Shown here in pieces: positions 21,492 to 32,379 of a DNA stretch of 64,000 bases. The translations under genes were made by a program, and so were the position numbers. The notes under the pieces were generated by a model. That model was not told the origin of the DNA. It ran no database searches and saw nothing but the letters and a program-made list of their open reading frames with translations. Source of the stretch: Portulaca oleracea (Eukaryota > Streptophyta > Magnoliopsida > Caryophyllales > Portulacaceae); NCBI GenBank assembly GCA_029582165.1, contig CM055876.1, forward strand, positions 25,405,817 through 25,469,816. Direction: 5' to 3'. The first letter of the stretch is position 1, and each line of letters begins with the position of its first letter.

Positions 21492-22082
21492 TGTTTAGGA
21501 TTCTCAGGGCGTAGTTAACAGACAAACAATAATAAAGGGCGAAAAATAAATAAAGATTCAACACAAGATATTAACGTGGAAAAACCCAAACCGGGAAAAA
21601 ACTACGAACGATGCACTATCTCTCACAACCTCCATAGAGTTACAACTTGAGAACTCAACACTCACAGATGAGCCTCACACAACTCTCTCAGGGACACAGA
21701 AATTACAGGTCAATCTCTTGTGGTATAAAATGAAACACTCTCGATTGCACTGCAAATAAACCTAACACCTAGATCCTATTTATAGTGAAGACTACAACAT
21801 AATATTGTGGTTAATAATAATATTAACTTTCTAATCAAAAATATGTGTTTCCTAATAATTTGATACTATATTCCAAAGTAATATTATATTTCCATGTGAT
21901 TGCCCCATCACAATTTGGTAACAAATATAAAATTTTCCACTTTATATAATATCTTTCTTTAATGAACACAATCTTGGAAGATCTTCAATATTATATGAAA
22001 CTTGTCCACTAAGCATAATTTTGGCTTTCCAAAATTCATCCCACCAAAATAATAATTTGGACTCCACACAATTAACTCAACA
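21492..22082 (-). repeat. 3' LTR of the Gag-only Copia element
   Basis: 591 bp. Relative to the other LTR it lacks a block of about 45 bp (after GATGCACTAT near 21,620). Confidence 0.9.
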
Positions 22083-22095
22083 ATCTCCCACTTGG
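22083..22095 (-). other. Polypurine tract of the Gag-only Copia element
   Basis: CCAAGTGGGAGAT on the minus strand, directly before the 3' LTR. Confidence 0.85.
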
Positions 22096-22174
22096 AGACC
22101 AAATTGTAGCCTTCGTCGTTCATCGCCACCACCACTCGTCCTCAAATCCTTTGGGACATCCATCTCGATCTTAT

Positions 22175-22661
22175 TCAGCAAAGATCAACAGAGGTCCCAG
22201 TTGACCTCCCATCAACTCCTCTTTTTGCAACAGGTTCCCACTTGAACTGATCGCGCCCCTGCAACTTCGACATACGCATCATCGTCAATAACTTAGGGGA
22301 ATTTTGGATTGGGATTTTACCTCGTGTTGAACTTGTCGAATTCTCGTGGAGGTTAGATGCGTTCCTCGGCTGACCATCGGTTCCCGTAGCCTCGACCGGA
22401 AACCTCCTCATTTCTGGTACCCTTCTCTCATCAGAGAAGCTAACACGCCTTTGACGAGCATGAAACGGCATGTTAGAGTTATCAATGACAATTGACAGAA
22501 TATAGCTTCCCCTCTTTCCTGCCATTTGCAATTATCAAAGATCCTTTCGTTACCCTCCAATGACCATCTTCAAATCTCGTCGTGAACCCTTCCTCATCTA
22601 GTTGACTCACAGATACAAGGTTCTTGGTCAGACCCGGGACATACCAAACATTCTTCAACCT
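22175..22661 (-). pseudogene. Pre-integrase remnant and deletion junction
   Basis: On the minus strand the first part reads VWYVPGLTKNLVSVSQLDEE and continues to GRKEGKLYSVNCH, the segment just before the integrase zinc motif of Copia elements, then stops. The overlapping frame (22,531-22,175) runs on through a Ser/Arg-rich stretch not recognised as any pol domain. The loss of pol therefore occurred after the pre-integrase segment. Confidence 0.6.
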
Positions 22662-23638
22662 TCAAGTTCCACCCTTAGAAGTTTTAATGTTCACATCACC
22701 TCTTCCTAGCACCTTTAGGTTGTGACCGTTTGCAAGCCTAACTCTGCCAAACCTCCCACTCACGCTAAAGGCCTCCTTGCTAGACGAAGAGTGAAACGAA
22801 GCATCCGAATCTATCACCCAACCCCCTTCTGACTTGTCAACACTAACAGTTAGGGCATCACCAAAATCCTCAACAAAATATACAGAGTCTTGGTCATTAT
22901 GGCTGCTCTTCTTAGGTTTGGGACAATCCCTACGAAAATGACCTCTATCACCACAGTTCCAACACAACACTTGCTCCATGTTTCGACCTCTAGATTTTGA
23001 TTGACCTCGACCCGAACTCTCACTATTCCTCCTACCCCTTACAGTCAAAGCATCCCCGAAGACTCAGACACATTAGAGTCTTTCCTACGGATACTTTCAT
23101 TCAGGACCAAGTCTCTAATTTTTCCAAACTTCAGTTTCTCATCCTTCTTACTTGAAGAAGTTACAGAAGTCACGAAATTTTCCAAAGACCTAGTTAGGGT
23201 AGCCAATAGCATATTAGCATTCATCTCATCGTCGAAATTAAATCCCACTGAGGTTAATTTTGATAGTATCATATTTAACTCATTCATACTATCATGCATA
23301 TCACCAGACCCATGCATCTTAAATTCAAACAAACGACGTAACACATATACCTTGTTCACCGCCGAAGGTTTCTCATATGTGTTTTGCAAGGCCTCAAGCA
23401 GATCTTTCGTCGTTTTCTGATCTTTGACATTGAAAGCCACGTTCAGAGCTAGCGTCACCCTTACTGTACTGAATGCCTGACCATCAAGCTCTTCCCAATC
23501 CTTCAGTTCCATCTTTTCTGTCTTATCACCCATCGCAAGATGCAACTTTTGTTGGCGGAGCACATCCTCAACGCGCATCCTCCACCATGCGTAGTCTTTC
23601 CCATCGAACTCTAGAATCTTCACAATTGCGCCCGCCAT
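22662..23638 (-). pseudogene. Gag and protease start with a single-base frameshift
   Basis: ATG at 23,638 opens Gag (MAGAIVKILEFDGKDYAWW, a typical Copia Gag start). The frame breaks near 23,050, where SSGML-stop in one frame continues as TVRGRRNSESSGRG in the next, consistent with loss of one base in a GGGG run. The second part has the CCHC knuckle CWNCGDRGHFRRDC and then WVIDSDASFHSSSS, a protease motif where the usual DSGAS has Asp for Gly. Gag packages the element RNA. The protease is probably inactive. Only one base separates this from an open Gag. Confidence 0.85.
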
Positions 23639-23676
23639 TGCTTCTCAGTCTGCAGATCAACCACGCTCAAATCAAA

Positions 23677-23688
23677 GCTCTGATACCA
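23677..23688 (-). other. Primer binding site of the Gag-only Copia element
   Basis: TGGTATCAGAGC on the minus strand, two bases from the 5' LTR. Confidence 0.95.
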
Positions 23689-23690
23689 CT

Positions 23691-24320
23691 TGTTAGGATT
23701 CTCAGGGCGTAGTTAGTAGACAAACAATAATAAAGGGCGAAAAATAAATAAAGATTCACCACAAGGAATTAACGAGGAAAAACCCAAACCGGGAAAAAAA
23801 ACCACGAACGATGCACTATTAGAGGATTACAACAGTGTTTCAGAGATTCCCAGACCTCCACAATCTCTCACAACCTCCCTAGAATTACAACCTGAGAACT
23901 CAACATTCACAGATGAGCCTCACACAACTCCCTCAGGGGCACAAAGATTACAGGTCAATGTCTTGTGGTATAAGATGAAACACTCTCAATTGCTATGCAA
24001 ATAAACCTAACACCTAGGTCCTTATAGTCAAAACTACAACATAATATTGTGGTTAATAATAATATTAACTTTGCAAAAACATGTGTTTCCTAGTAATTTG
24101 ATACTATATTCCAAAGTAATATTATATTTCTATATGATTGCCCCATCACAATTTGTTAACAAATATAATATTTTCCACTTTATATAATATCTTTCCTTAA
24201 TGAACACAATCTTGGAAGATCTTCAATATTATATGAAACTTGTCCACCAAGCATAATTTTAACTTTCCAAAATTCATCCCACCAAAATAATAATTTGGGC
24301 TCCACACAATTAACCCAACA
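23691..24320 (-). repeat. 5' LTR of the Gag-only Copia element
   Basis: 630 bp; TGTTGGGTTAATTG at the outer end and CCTAACA at the inner end on the minus strand. Confidence 0.92.
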
Positions 24321-24325
24321 TATAA

Positions 24326-25192
24326 ATTTCACTATTTACATAAAGCATAGCCTATATATTATAAAATGTGTTTGTGTGTATTAGGAAGATAAAGGGCTTA
24401 CTCCATCCTCTTTCCTCCACAACCCTGCAAGGTCACTTGACCTTCCTCTATATTTCACGAACACTCCATTATAAAATACCCTAGTTGTAGTTTCGATCAC
24501 ATGCACTATTTCTATCTTGCTGAATATGGAATTATGCATGGTCTTCCAAAAGAAGACCATCTTAGGCGATATTCTTCACGTGGAATCATATCAATTAAAA
24601 GTCTAAGCTTATAGTCGGGGATGTTTGGGTTTGAATCACGTGGAGTCACGTGGAATCATATCAATTAAAAGTCGTGGAATCACGTGGAATCATATAAAAT
24701 ACCCTAGTTGTATACTCCAATATATCTCGTTATATGAATGTTATTTGGGTTTGAAGAGTGGATGTTTCAAAGATCCTTCTTACCTTATGGAGATGTCGAG
24801 ATTCAAACATAAGATCTCTTACTCTGTTTGATTATGATACTATATAATGTAGAACCATATTAATGAAAATTTTCAATTTATAATTGAAGTTCTAATAATA
24901 ATTTTATACTCTAACACTTCATATTAATCCCTAAAGCTTTTTAACTATGGAAGAGTTTTGCCTAACCTTTGGCAGATAACACATAAAAGACACCCTATTT
25001 TTTCATGCAACCTTCGCCTCTTTATTTACTTGCACCCCAAGAAGTATTTTTCAGTTGCTCTGATCCTAACGTCTGTCTCCCATGTCCAATTGTTTCCAAG
25101 CCTGCTTCTTTATCAAATTGCAATTTGGATTTGCCTTTGATCTACCTCTAACACAGTGTTTGAACGGTTTTATTTATTTATTTTATTTTTTT
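24326..25192. other. Intergenic with short local repeats
   Basis: At 24,577-24,697 the text CACGTGGAATCATAT occurs several times, twice followed by CAATTAAAAGTC, a small local duplication. CACGTG is also a G-box core but no gene is nearby. Nothing else seen. Confidence 0.55.
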
Positions 25193-25735
25193 ACATTTTG
25201 AACCCCGAAATATAAGGTAATTAACTTTTTGGACTCTTGATTTTTCTTGTTAGTTTTTTTGGAGCTTAAAATTTATAAGCTGAATAAAAAACGAACCTTA
25301 AAGTTTGTGGGCTGAGAAAAAAGACCCTTGTAACGTTTTTCTTTTTCTCCTCATGTTTGAATTTCTCTACCGATTGGCGTTAAACTTAGCACTAAGGTTA
25401 AAATTGATATTAAAGCTATTATATACCTCTTTTGTTCATGTCGGAGCTACTTAGACCCTAAGTATCCAAGGTTTAAGTAGCTCCGACATGAATAAGAGAG
25501 GTGTATTATAGCTTCAATATCAATTTTAACCTTAATGCTGAAGTTTGGCGCCAATCGGTAGAGAAATTCAAACATGGAGAGAAAACGAAAAAATGATACA
25601 CGGGTCTTTTTTCTCTGCCCACAAACTTTATGTCCTTTTTTTTATTCAGCCTACAAACTTTAGGGTACAAAAAAATAACAATGAAAACAAAGGATCCAGA
25701 AAATTAATTACCCTATATTTCGGGGTCCGTAATGT
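25193..25735. mobile_element. Foldback element, ~260-bp inverted arms
   Basis: The sequence is a long imperfect palindrome. ACATTTTGAACCCCGAAATA at the left pairs with TATTTCGGGGTCCGTAATGT at the right, and the inner ends CATGTCGGAGCTACTTAGA and TTAAGTAGCTCCGACATG leave a loop of about 20 bases. There is no coding content and no target duplication was found. A transcript would form a long hairpin. Confidence 0.75.
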
Positions 25736-25936
25736 AAACAACCTTAACAATATAATCTTTGCCTTTTTAGAAAAAATTTCCTAGTCACCGTCAATTGACT
25801 CGGCAGTGTCCTACTAGAATATAATTTTGATTTTTTAGGACTATTAGAATACAAAAAAAAAAAAGGATTATTATTATATAATTGACCAAACTAAAATTAT
25901 TAGAACCCAATTTTCCTTTTTTCATACAATATTTAA

Positions 25937-26510
25937 AGTTAGGAAAGTGTCCTAAAATCACCAAATCTCTTGATCTCACAATTATTTGTTTCCTAATTGT
26001 ATTAGGATATTATTTAGGTTTCCTTATTGTGTTGGGTTTCCTAATTGTATTAGATTCTAAATCTATTTGGAGTGGGAGTCAAGTTAGGTTATAGGGAGTT
26101 CTCCCTATAAATAGGGTGCGTGTTTCTCCACCAAAAACACATCGGTAAACACAGAGAGCTAGAGAGAGAATATTGAGAGAGAAAGGGGTCTCACCAATAT
26201 TTTCCCCAATGTATCTATCCTGAGAGATTATGAGTTGAGTGTTGAGAGATTGTTATTGTAATCTCCTTTGTGGATCGCATCACACCCTGTGATAGTGATC
26301 AGGTTGTACTCCTCCTTTCTCATAGTGGATTATTTTCTGGTTGTCGCCGTCCGTGGGTTTTTCTCCGCGTTCTTCGGTTTCCCACGTAATTCTGGTGTTT
26401 GATTTTATCGCTTATTTTTCGTTCCTAAATTTTGTCGTAATATCCGTCATCTTGTTTTCGATTCTATTATTCGCTTTCGCTGTTACCTTGCTACTCACTT
26501 TTCTCTAACA
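25937..26510 (+). repeat. 5' LTR of Copia copy 2
   Basis: 574 bp, ends TCTCTAACA. TATAAATAGGG promoter box at 26,106-26,116. An extra CTAT occurs near 26,215 relative to the other LTRs, and a GA pair is missing near 26,168. Confidence 0.93.
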
Positions 26511-26512
26511 AG

Positions 26513-26524
26513 TGGTATCAGAGC
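26513..26524 (+). other. Primer binding site of Copia copy 2
   Basis: TGGTATCAGAGC two bases after the 5' LTR. Confidence 0.95.
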
Positions 26525-26533
26525 AAGGTGGAG

Positions 26534-29500
26534 ATGGCTTCAATTATGAAGTGCGATATTCCAAAATTTGATGGAACGAGGAGTTTTACTATGTGGAGAC
26601 TGCAGATGAAGGCGGTCCTGATTCAAAGACGGGTTATGGGATGTGATTGAGTATCCCGACACGAGTCCGATGCGACAATGGCGATGATGAATTCAAAAAC
26701 TCGAGAAGGATATCAAGGAATCGACTCAAGGAGTGGAACAAGCTTGAAGATAAGACTCTGGAAGGGATTCAGCTGTGCTTGGCGGAGCACATTCAGAGAG
26801 AGGTGATGCATATCGAGAAACCTCGGGAGCTCTGGACCAAACTGGAAGAGCTGTACATGTCGAAGAGTCATGCAAACAAGTACCGAATGAAGGAGAAATT
26901 CTACAGGCTAAAGATGCCCCAAGGTACTTCTATTCAGGCACATCTTAGTGAATTTGATTCTATTATTACTGAATTGGAATCAATGGATATAAAACACACT
27001 GATGAGGATAAGGCTTTTCATTTAATTCTATCCCTACCTGCATCACATAAACAATTTAAGGAAATCATGTTGTATGGGAATCGTGGTGACCTTAACCTTA
27101 GTGAAGTAAAGGCTAGTTTACTATCTAAGGAGAAACTTGATACCGATGGTGATGACCAGGGTGGTGATGCTATGGTTGTAAGGGGTAGAAATACTGAACG
27201 TAAGGGAAACGGGTCTAGAGGGAGGTCTAAACACCGTTCAAAGTCTAGGAATCCTCACAAGAATAAGCAGTGTAACTACTGTAGTAAGATGGGGCATATA
27301 GAGAGAGACTGTTGGGCAAAACAGAGAGACCAGAAGCAGGAGAGTAAAGATAATCACACCAAACTTGGTACCTCAAACTGCGTAGAGTCCGAGTCAGATG
27401 GTGATGGGTTTGTAGTTACGGATGATGCCTTGGCTACCACATCGAGTAGGATAGCTAGAGATGAGTGGGTTCTTGATACGGGGTGCACCTATTATATGTG
27501 TCCTCATAAGGACTGGTTCGAGTCTTATGAGAGTCGTAATCATGGGTAATCATGGACACACACTGCAAGGTTGCAGGAATCAGTAGCATCAAAATCAAGA
27601 CTCATGATGGCATCGTTAGAACTCTCAAGGAGGTTCGTCATATCCCTAACATGACTCAAAATTTAATTTCTTTGGGTACTCTTGAAGCTAACAGCTGTAG
27701 GTACAAAGGAGAAGATGGTGTTTTGAAAGTGTGCAGGGGTTCCATGGTTCTTATGAAGGGAATCAGGAAGGGCAATCTATACATCCTGCAAAGGATGTGA
27801 TCTGCGTGGCGATCTAAATCTTGATGAGTCCGACAGCACAAAATTGTGGCACATGAGACTAGCCCACATGGGCGAGAAGAGAATGTCAATGTTGAGCAAG
27901 AAGGGATACCTTGAAGGCGCAAAGATCGGCAAGTTGGAGTTTTGCGATCACTGTGTCTACGGGAAACAGAAGAGGGTTAGCTTTTTAAGGGCTAACATAC
28001 AACAGAAGAGATCCTTGATTATATTCATTCAGATTTGTGGGGTCCTGTTAGAGTGTCATCACTGGGTGGCAAGCGCTACATGTTGACATTCGTGGATGAC
28101 TTATCGAGGAAGACTTGGGTTTATTTCCCGCAGCACAAGAATGAGACATTCTCATATTTCAAGAAGTTCAAAGCTTTGGTGGAGAACCAAACAGGCAGGA
28201 AAATCAAGAAACTCAAAACTGACAATGGGTTGGAGTTTGATTCCAATTCTTGGTCTGCGAGGAGCATGGGATTGCGAGGCATCGAACCTTGGTGGGTAAG
28301 CCTCAGCAAAACGGGGTAGCCGACAGAATCAACAGGACACTCCTGGAGAAAGCCCGCAAGAACAAATCGTTCTGGGCAGAGGTGATATCTACTGCCTGCT
28401 ACCTGCTGAACAGATCACCTCATGCCTCTATCGAATACCAGATTCCAGAGGAAGTATGGACAGGTAATCCAGTTAATTATTCTAATTTGAGAATTTTTGG
28501 ATGTCCTGTATATGTCCATGTGAATGATGGGAAGCTGTCTCCCAAGGCTGTTAAATGCATGTTTCTAGGTTACGGGTCTGAGTCTAAGGGATATAGAATT
28601 TGGTGTCCTGATTTGATGAAAGTTATTCAGTCTAGAGATGTAACCTTTAATGAAACTGCTATGTTATCTAGAATGGAATCTATCGGTACTTCTGATGATG
28701 CAGGAAATCAGGAGAAGGATGCAGGAAGAATGGTGTTCGAGGTGGAGCAGGCTCAAGGTGGAGCTGTTGGAACCTGCAATCAGGAGCAAACTATTGATGC
28801 TCCTGAACCAACTCAGGTTGATGAGCTTGAGATTAAGACGAATGTTCCTCAGGTGGAGGAACAACCATGCATTGCTAGAGATCGTCCCAGGAGGGAGATC
28901 AGGAGACCAGCGCGATATACTGAAGAAGATGATGCTATGATTGCTTATGCGCTGAGTGTTGCAGAGGAGACTCTTGAAGGTGCTGAACTTTCTACCTATC
29001 ATGAGGTCATCTCTTGTCCGAATGCCTCAAATTGGATAGGAGCTATGCAAGAGGAGATGGAGAGTCTGCAGAAAAATCATACATGGGAGCTATGTGAGTT
29101 GCCTAAAGGGCGACGGGCTCTTACTGCGAAGTGGGTGTACAAGAGAAAGGAAGGTATCCCTGGTGTAGAAAGTGCAAGGTGGAAGGCCAGATTAGTGGTA
29201 AGGGGTTGCATCCAGAAAGAAGGAATCGACTACAACGAATTATTCTCGCCAGTCATGAGGCATACGTCGATCTGCACCTTGCTTGCCTTTGTTGCTCTAT
29301 TTGATTTGGAGTTGGAGCAACTTGATGTCAAGACAGCTTTCCTCCATGGCGAGTTGGAGGATGAAATATATATGAGGCAGTCGGAGGGTTTCATCGTTCC
29401 TGGTAAACAGGAACAGGTATGCAGATTAAGGAAGTCCTTGTATGGACTTAAATAGGCACCCAGGCAGTGGTACAAAAGGTTTGATACCTTTATGGTAGGC

Positions 29501-30554
29501 CAAGGGTACACAAGAAGTCACTATGATAATTGTGTGTACTACAGGCAATTTGAAGAAAGGTCTTTCATTTATTTATTATTGTATGTGGATGACATGTTGA
29601 TTGCCTCCAGGGACATGTCACTAATAAAGAAGCTGAAATCTCAACTCAACCAGGAGTTTGAGATGAAAGACCTCAGAGCGGTGAAGAAGATTTTGGGTAT
29701 GGAGATCCAAAGGGATAGAAAGGTAGGGAAGTTGTTCCTGTCTCAGAAGAAATATCTGGAGAAGGTGTTGGACAGATTCAACATGAGAAACTGTAAAGCA
29801 GTTTCAACTCCTTTAGCTGCACACTTCAAGTTATGCAGGTGAGAGCTGTTAAATCGATTTGGAGGTAAGGAGGATGTCTAATATTCCCTATGCTAGTGCA
29901 GTTGTTAGTTTGATGTATGCTATGGTGTGTACTAGACCTGACCTGTCCCACGCAGTTAGTGTGGTGAGTATATATATGCAGAATCCAGGGAAGGAGCATT
30001 GGGAAGGAGTGAAGTGGATCCTTCGCTATGTGAAGGGTACTTTGGAGAAGGGCAACCTGTATGATAGAGGTAGTGCTACAACGTCTGATGTTGCAGGTTA
30101 TGTTGATGCTGATTATGGTGGAGATTTGGATAGGAGACGCTCAATTTCAGGGTATGTGTTCGTCATGTGTGGAGGAGCAATATCTTGGAAAGCTTCACTT
30201 CAATCTATAGCAACCCTGTCTACTATAGAGGCTGAATATATTGCTGCAACGGAAGGAGTGAAGGAGGCCATCTGGTTGAAGGGATTGGTCATAGAGCTTG
30301 GAGTACCACAGGGCGAGACTGTGGTTTATTCAGACAGTCAGAGTGCTATACATCTGACAAAGAATGACACTTATCATTCAAAGACCAAGCATATAAGCGT
30401 CAAGTATCACTTCATCAGAGATACAGTTGCTGCAGGAGAGATCGTGGTGAAGAAGGTTCATACTTCTTATAATCCTGCAGACATGTTAACCAAGCCTCTA
30501 TCTATAGCTAAGTTCGAACATTGTTTGGACTTAATTGGTGTTCTAAGAATGTGA
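26534..30554 (+). pseudogene. Copia copy 2 gag-pol, several breaks
   Basis: ATG 26,534 starts Gag, but a frameshift near 26,625-26,690 separates the first 30 codons from the rest (open to 27,549). The CCHC knuckle CNYCSKMGHIERDC is at 27,270-27,311 and the protease motif WVLDTGCTYYMC near 27,466. A shift near 27,540 breaks the protease. The pre-integrase zinc region (27,844-28,030) and integrase start (HSDLWGP, FVDDLSRKTWVY, TDNG) lie in shifted frames. Integrase end and reverse transcriptase are open from 28,250 to a TAG at 29,453-29,455 that replaces Gln in YGLKQAPRQW. YVDD is at 29,582-29,593. RNase H (29,859-30,554) is intact with its acidic residues and the LTKPL tail motif. Confidence 0.92.
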
Positions 30555-30641
30555 GAGCCCTGCGGGGCCATGCCCTGCGGTGGGGCATGTTGATGGCGAC
30601 AGTCAAGATGTTTATCTAGACCGATGATTCGTTGATTTTAG

Positions 30642-30655
30642 TCCAAGGTGGAGTT
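30642..30655 (+). other. Polypurine tract of Copia copy 2
   Basis: TCCAAGGTGGAGTT directly before the 3' LTR, identical to copy 1. Confidence 0.8.
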
Positions 30656-31229
30656 TGTTAGGAAAGCGTCCTAAAATCACCAAATCTCTTGATCTCACAA
30701 TTATTTGTTTCCTAATTGTATTAGGATATTATTTATGTTTCTTTATTGTGTTGGGTTTCCTAATTGTATTAGATTCTAAATCTATTTGGAGTGGGAGTCA
30801 AGATAGGTTATAGGGAGTTCTCCCTATAAATAGGGTGCATGTTTCTCCACCAAAAACACATCGGTAAACACAGAGAGCTAGAGAGAGAGAGAATATTGAG
30901 AGAGAAATGGGTCTCACCAATATTTTCCCCAGTGTATCCTGAGAGATTGTGAGTTGAGTGTTGAGAGATTGTTATTGTAATCTCCTTTGTGGATCGCATC
31001 ACACCCTGTGATAGTGATCAGGTTGTACTCCTCCTTTCTCATAGTGGATTATTTTCTGGATGTCGCCGTCCGTGGGTTTTTCTCCGAGTTCTTCGGTTTC
31101 CCACATAATTCTGGTGTTTGATTTTATTGCTTATTTTTCTTTCCTAAATTTTGTCTTAATATCCGTCATCTCGTTTTCGATTCTATTATTCGCTTCCGCT
31201 GTTACCTTGCTACTCACTTTTCTCTAACA
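30656..31229 (+). repeat. 3' LTR of Copia copy 2
   Basis: 574 bp, TGTTAGG to TAACA; differs from its 5' partner at roughly 15-20 positions by eye. Confidence 0.94.
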
Positions 31230-31491
31230 TTTACTAACAATTACAATCTTATGCTTTTAAGATAATATTTCATTATGAATATAATGATACTAATTTTATT
31301 TAACAACTTATTATATATTAATAAATTTATAATCTAATATTTAAAAACTTAATTACATCATTTTCAAAGAACATAAACAATATGAGACGGAGGACTAACT
31401 ATGAATATGGTCAAGAAATGCAAAGACAAGCACAGGAGAAAACGTGTACATGCACATAAATTTGATGTAGACGTGATAAATAATAAATGTA

Positions 31492-31728
31492 CTACCACTG
31501 TCCCAAATTATTTGTCCATTACACATTCGGAATTGAAGTAAAAAATTTGTAATTTACCCAAATTACCTTTATTTTAATTGAAAGATAATAATTGTTGGAA
31601 ATGGAAAAAGTGATAAATATATTAGTTAAGGGTAGAAAAGGAATTACAATTATTGAAATTGTAAATATGACAAATATTTTAGAACCAAAAAGTTAGATAA
31701 AAAGATAAATAATTTAGGACAGACGTAG
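31492..31728. mobile_element. Stowaway MITE
   Basis: CTACCACTGTCCCAAATTAT at the left and ATAATTTAGGACAGACGTAG at the right are inverted copies, flanked by TA (31,490-31,491 and 31,729-31,730). Confidence 0.8.
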
Positions 31729-31730
31729 TA

Positions 31731-32086
31731 CTACTTTTTCTCATGCCGATACTATAAAAAAATAAAATAATAAATAATAAAAAAATGTTGACTCGTGAAT
31801 ATTAATACGATACCTAACTTCCTTGCCCCACAATATTAAATTTAAATGCCGGTTGATGCAGTAAGAAAGGGTACATTAAGTTTAATGCATGTATTTGTCA
31901 TTTATCCTTTTCATGACATAAATCTCACTATTTTTTATTGGTTAAGTTAAAGATGAGAGGAGTGAGGAGTGAAAGATAGACGGATCCAATAAGGTACTGT
32001 GCTGAAAATTTGATATTGGGATTTGTTTGATTGAATTTAATTGGACGTATTTTGATGTATTTTAATCACTTTGTACCTTTTTTTAT
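31731..32086. other. AT-rich intergenic stretch before the tandem duplication
   Basis: No gene or repeat recognised. Confidence 0.55.
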
Positions 32087-32379
32087 CTCACTTTTTTTTT
32101 TATCTGTTTTTAATTATTCTTTTTATTTTATAGTATTTGTTTCTTTAATAATATATTAATTATTATTATTTATTTTATTCTTAATATTTATAAATAAAAC
32201 ACCAAGCTTAATTTTAATTAAGGAGATTTAGTATGCTCTTCACTATAACCACTAGGCAAGAATGCTCATACATAGTTGATATTATCAGTTAGCATGAGCA
32301 AGTTCTCTATGCCATAAAATTAATTTGACAAGTCTGAGGACTCTTTCAATAAAGGGGTCATAGCGAAGGAATAGAAGGA

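Larger units (their letters stand above)
21492..24320 (-). mobile_element. Ty1/Copia element with Gag only (pol deleted)
   Basis: The 2,829-bp minus-strand element has LTRs at 24,320-23,691 (5') and 22,082-21,492 (3'). The target duplication TATAA is perfect (21,487-21,491 and 24,321-24,325). Primer site and polypurine tract are present. The interior of 1.6 kb codes for Gag, the start of protease and a pre-integrase remnant, then jumps to the 3' end with no integrase, reverse transcriptase or RNase H. This matches the TR-GAG class of non-autonomous elements or a simple deletion derivative. Confidence 0.92.
25937..31229 (+). mobile_element. Ty1/Copia LTR retrotransposon, copy 2
   Basis: 5,293 bp with 574-bp LTRs, same family and orientation as copy 1 about 23 kb away. 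The 5' end begins AGTTAGG instead of TGTTAGG, one substitution in the terminal dinucleotide. Flanks are TTTAA (25,932-25,936) and TTTAC (31,230-31,234), a 4-of-5 target duplication. Primer site and polypurine tract are present. The genes are better preserved than in copy 1 but still broken. Confidence 0.94.
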
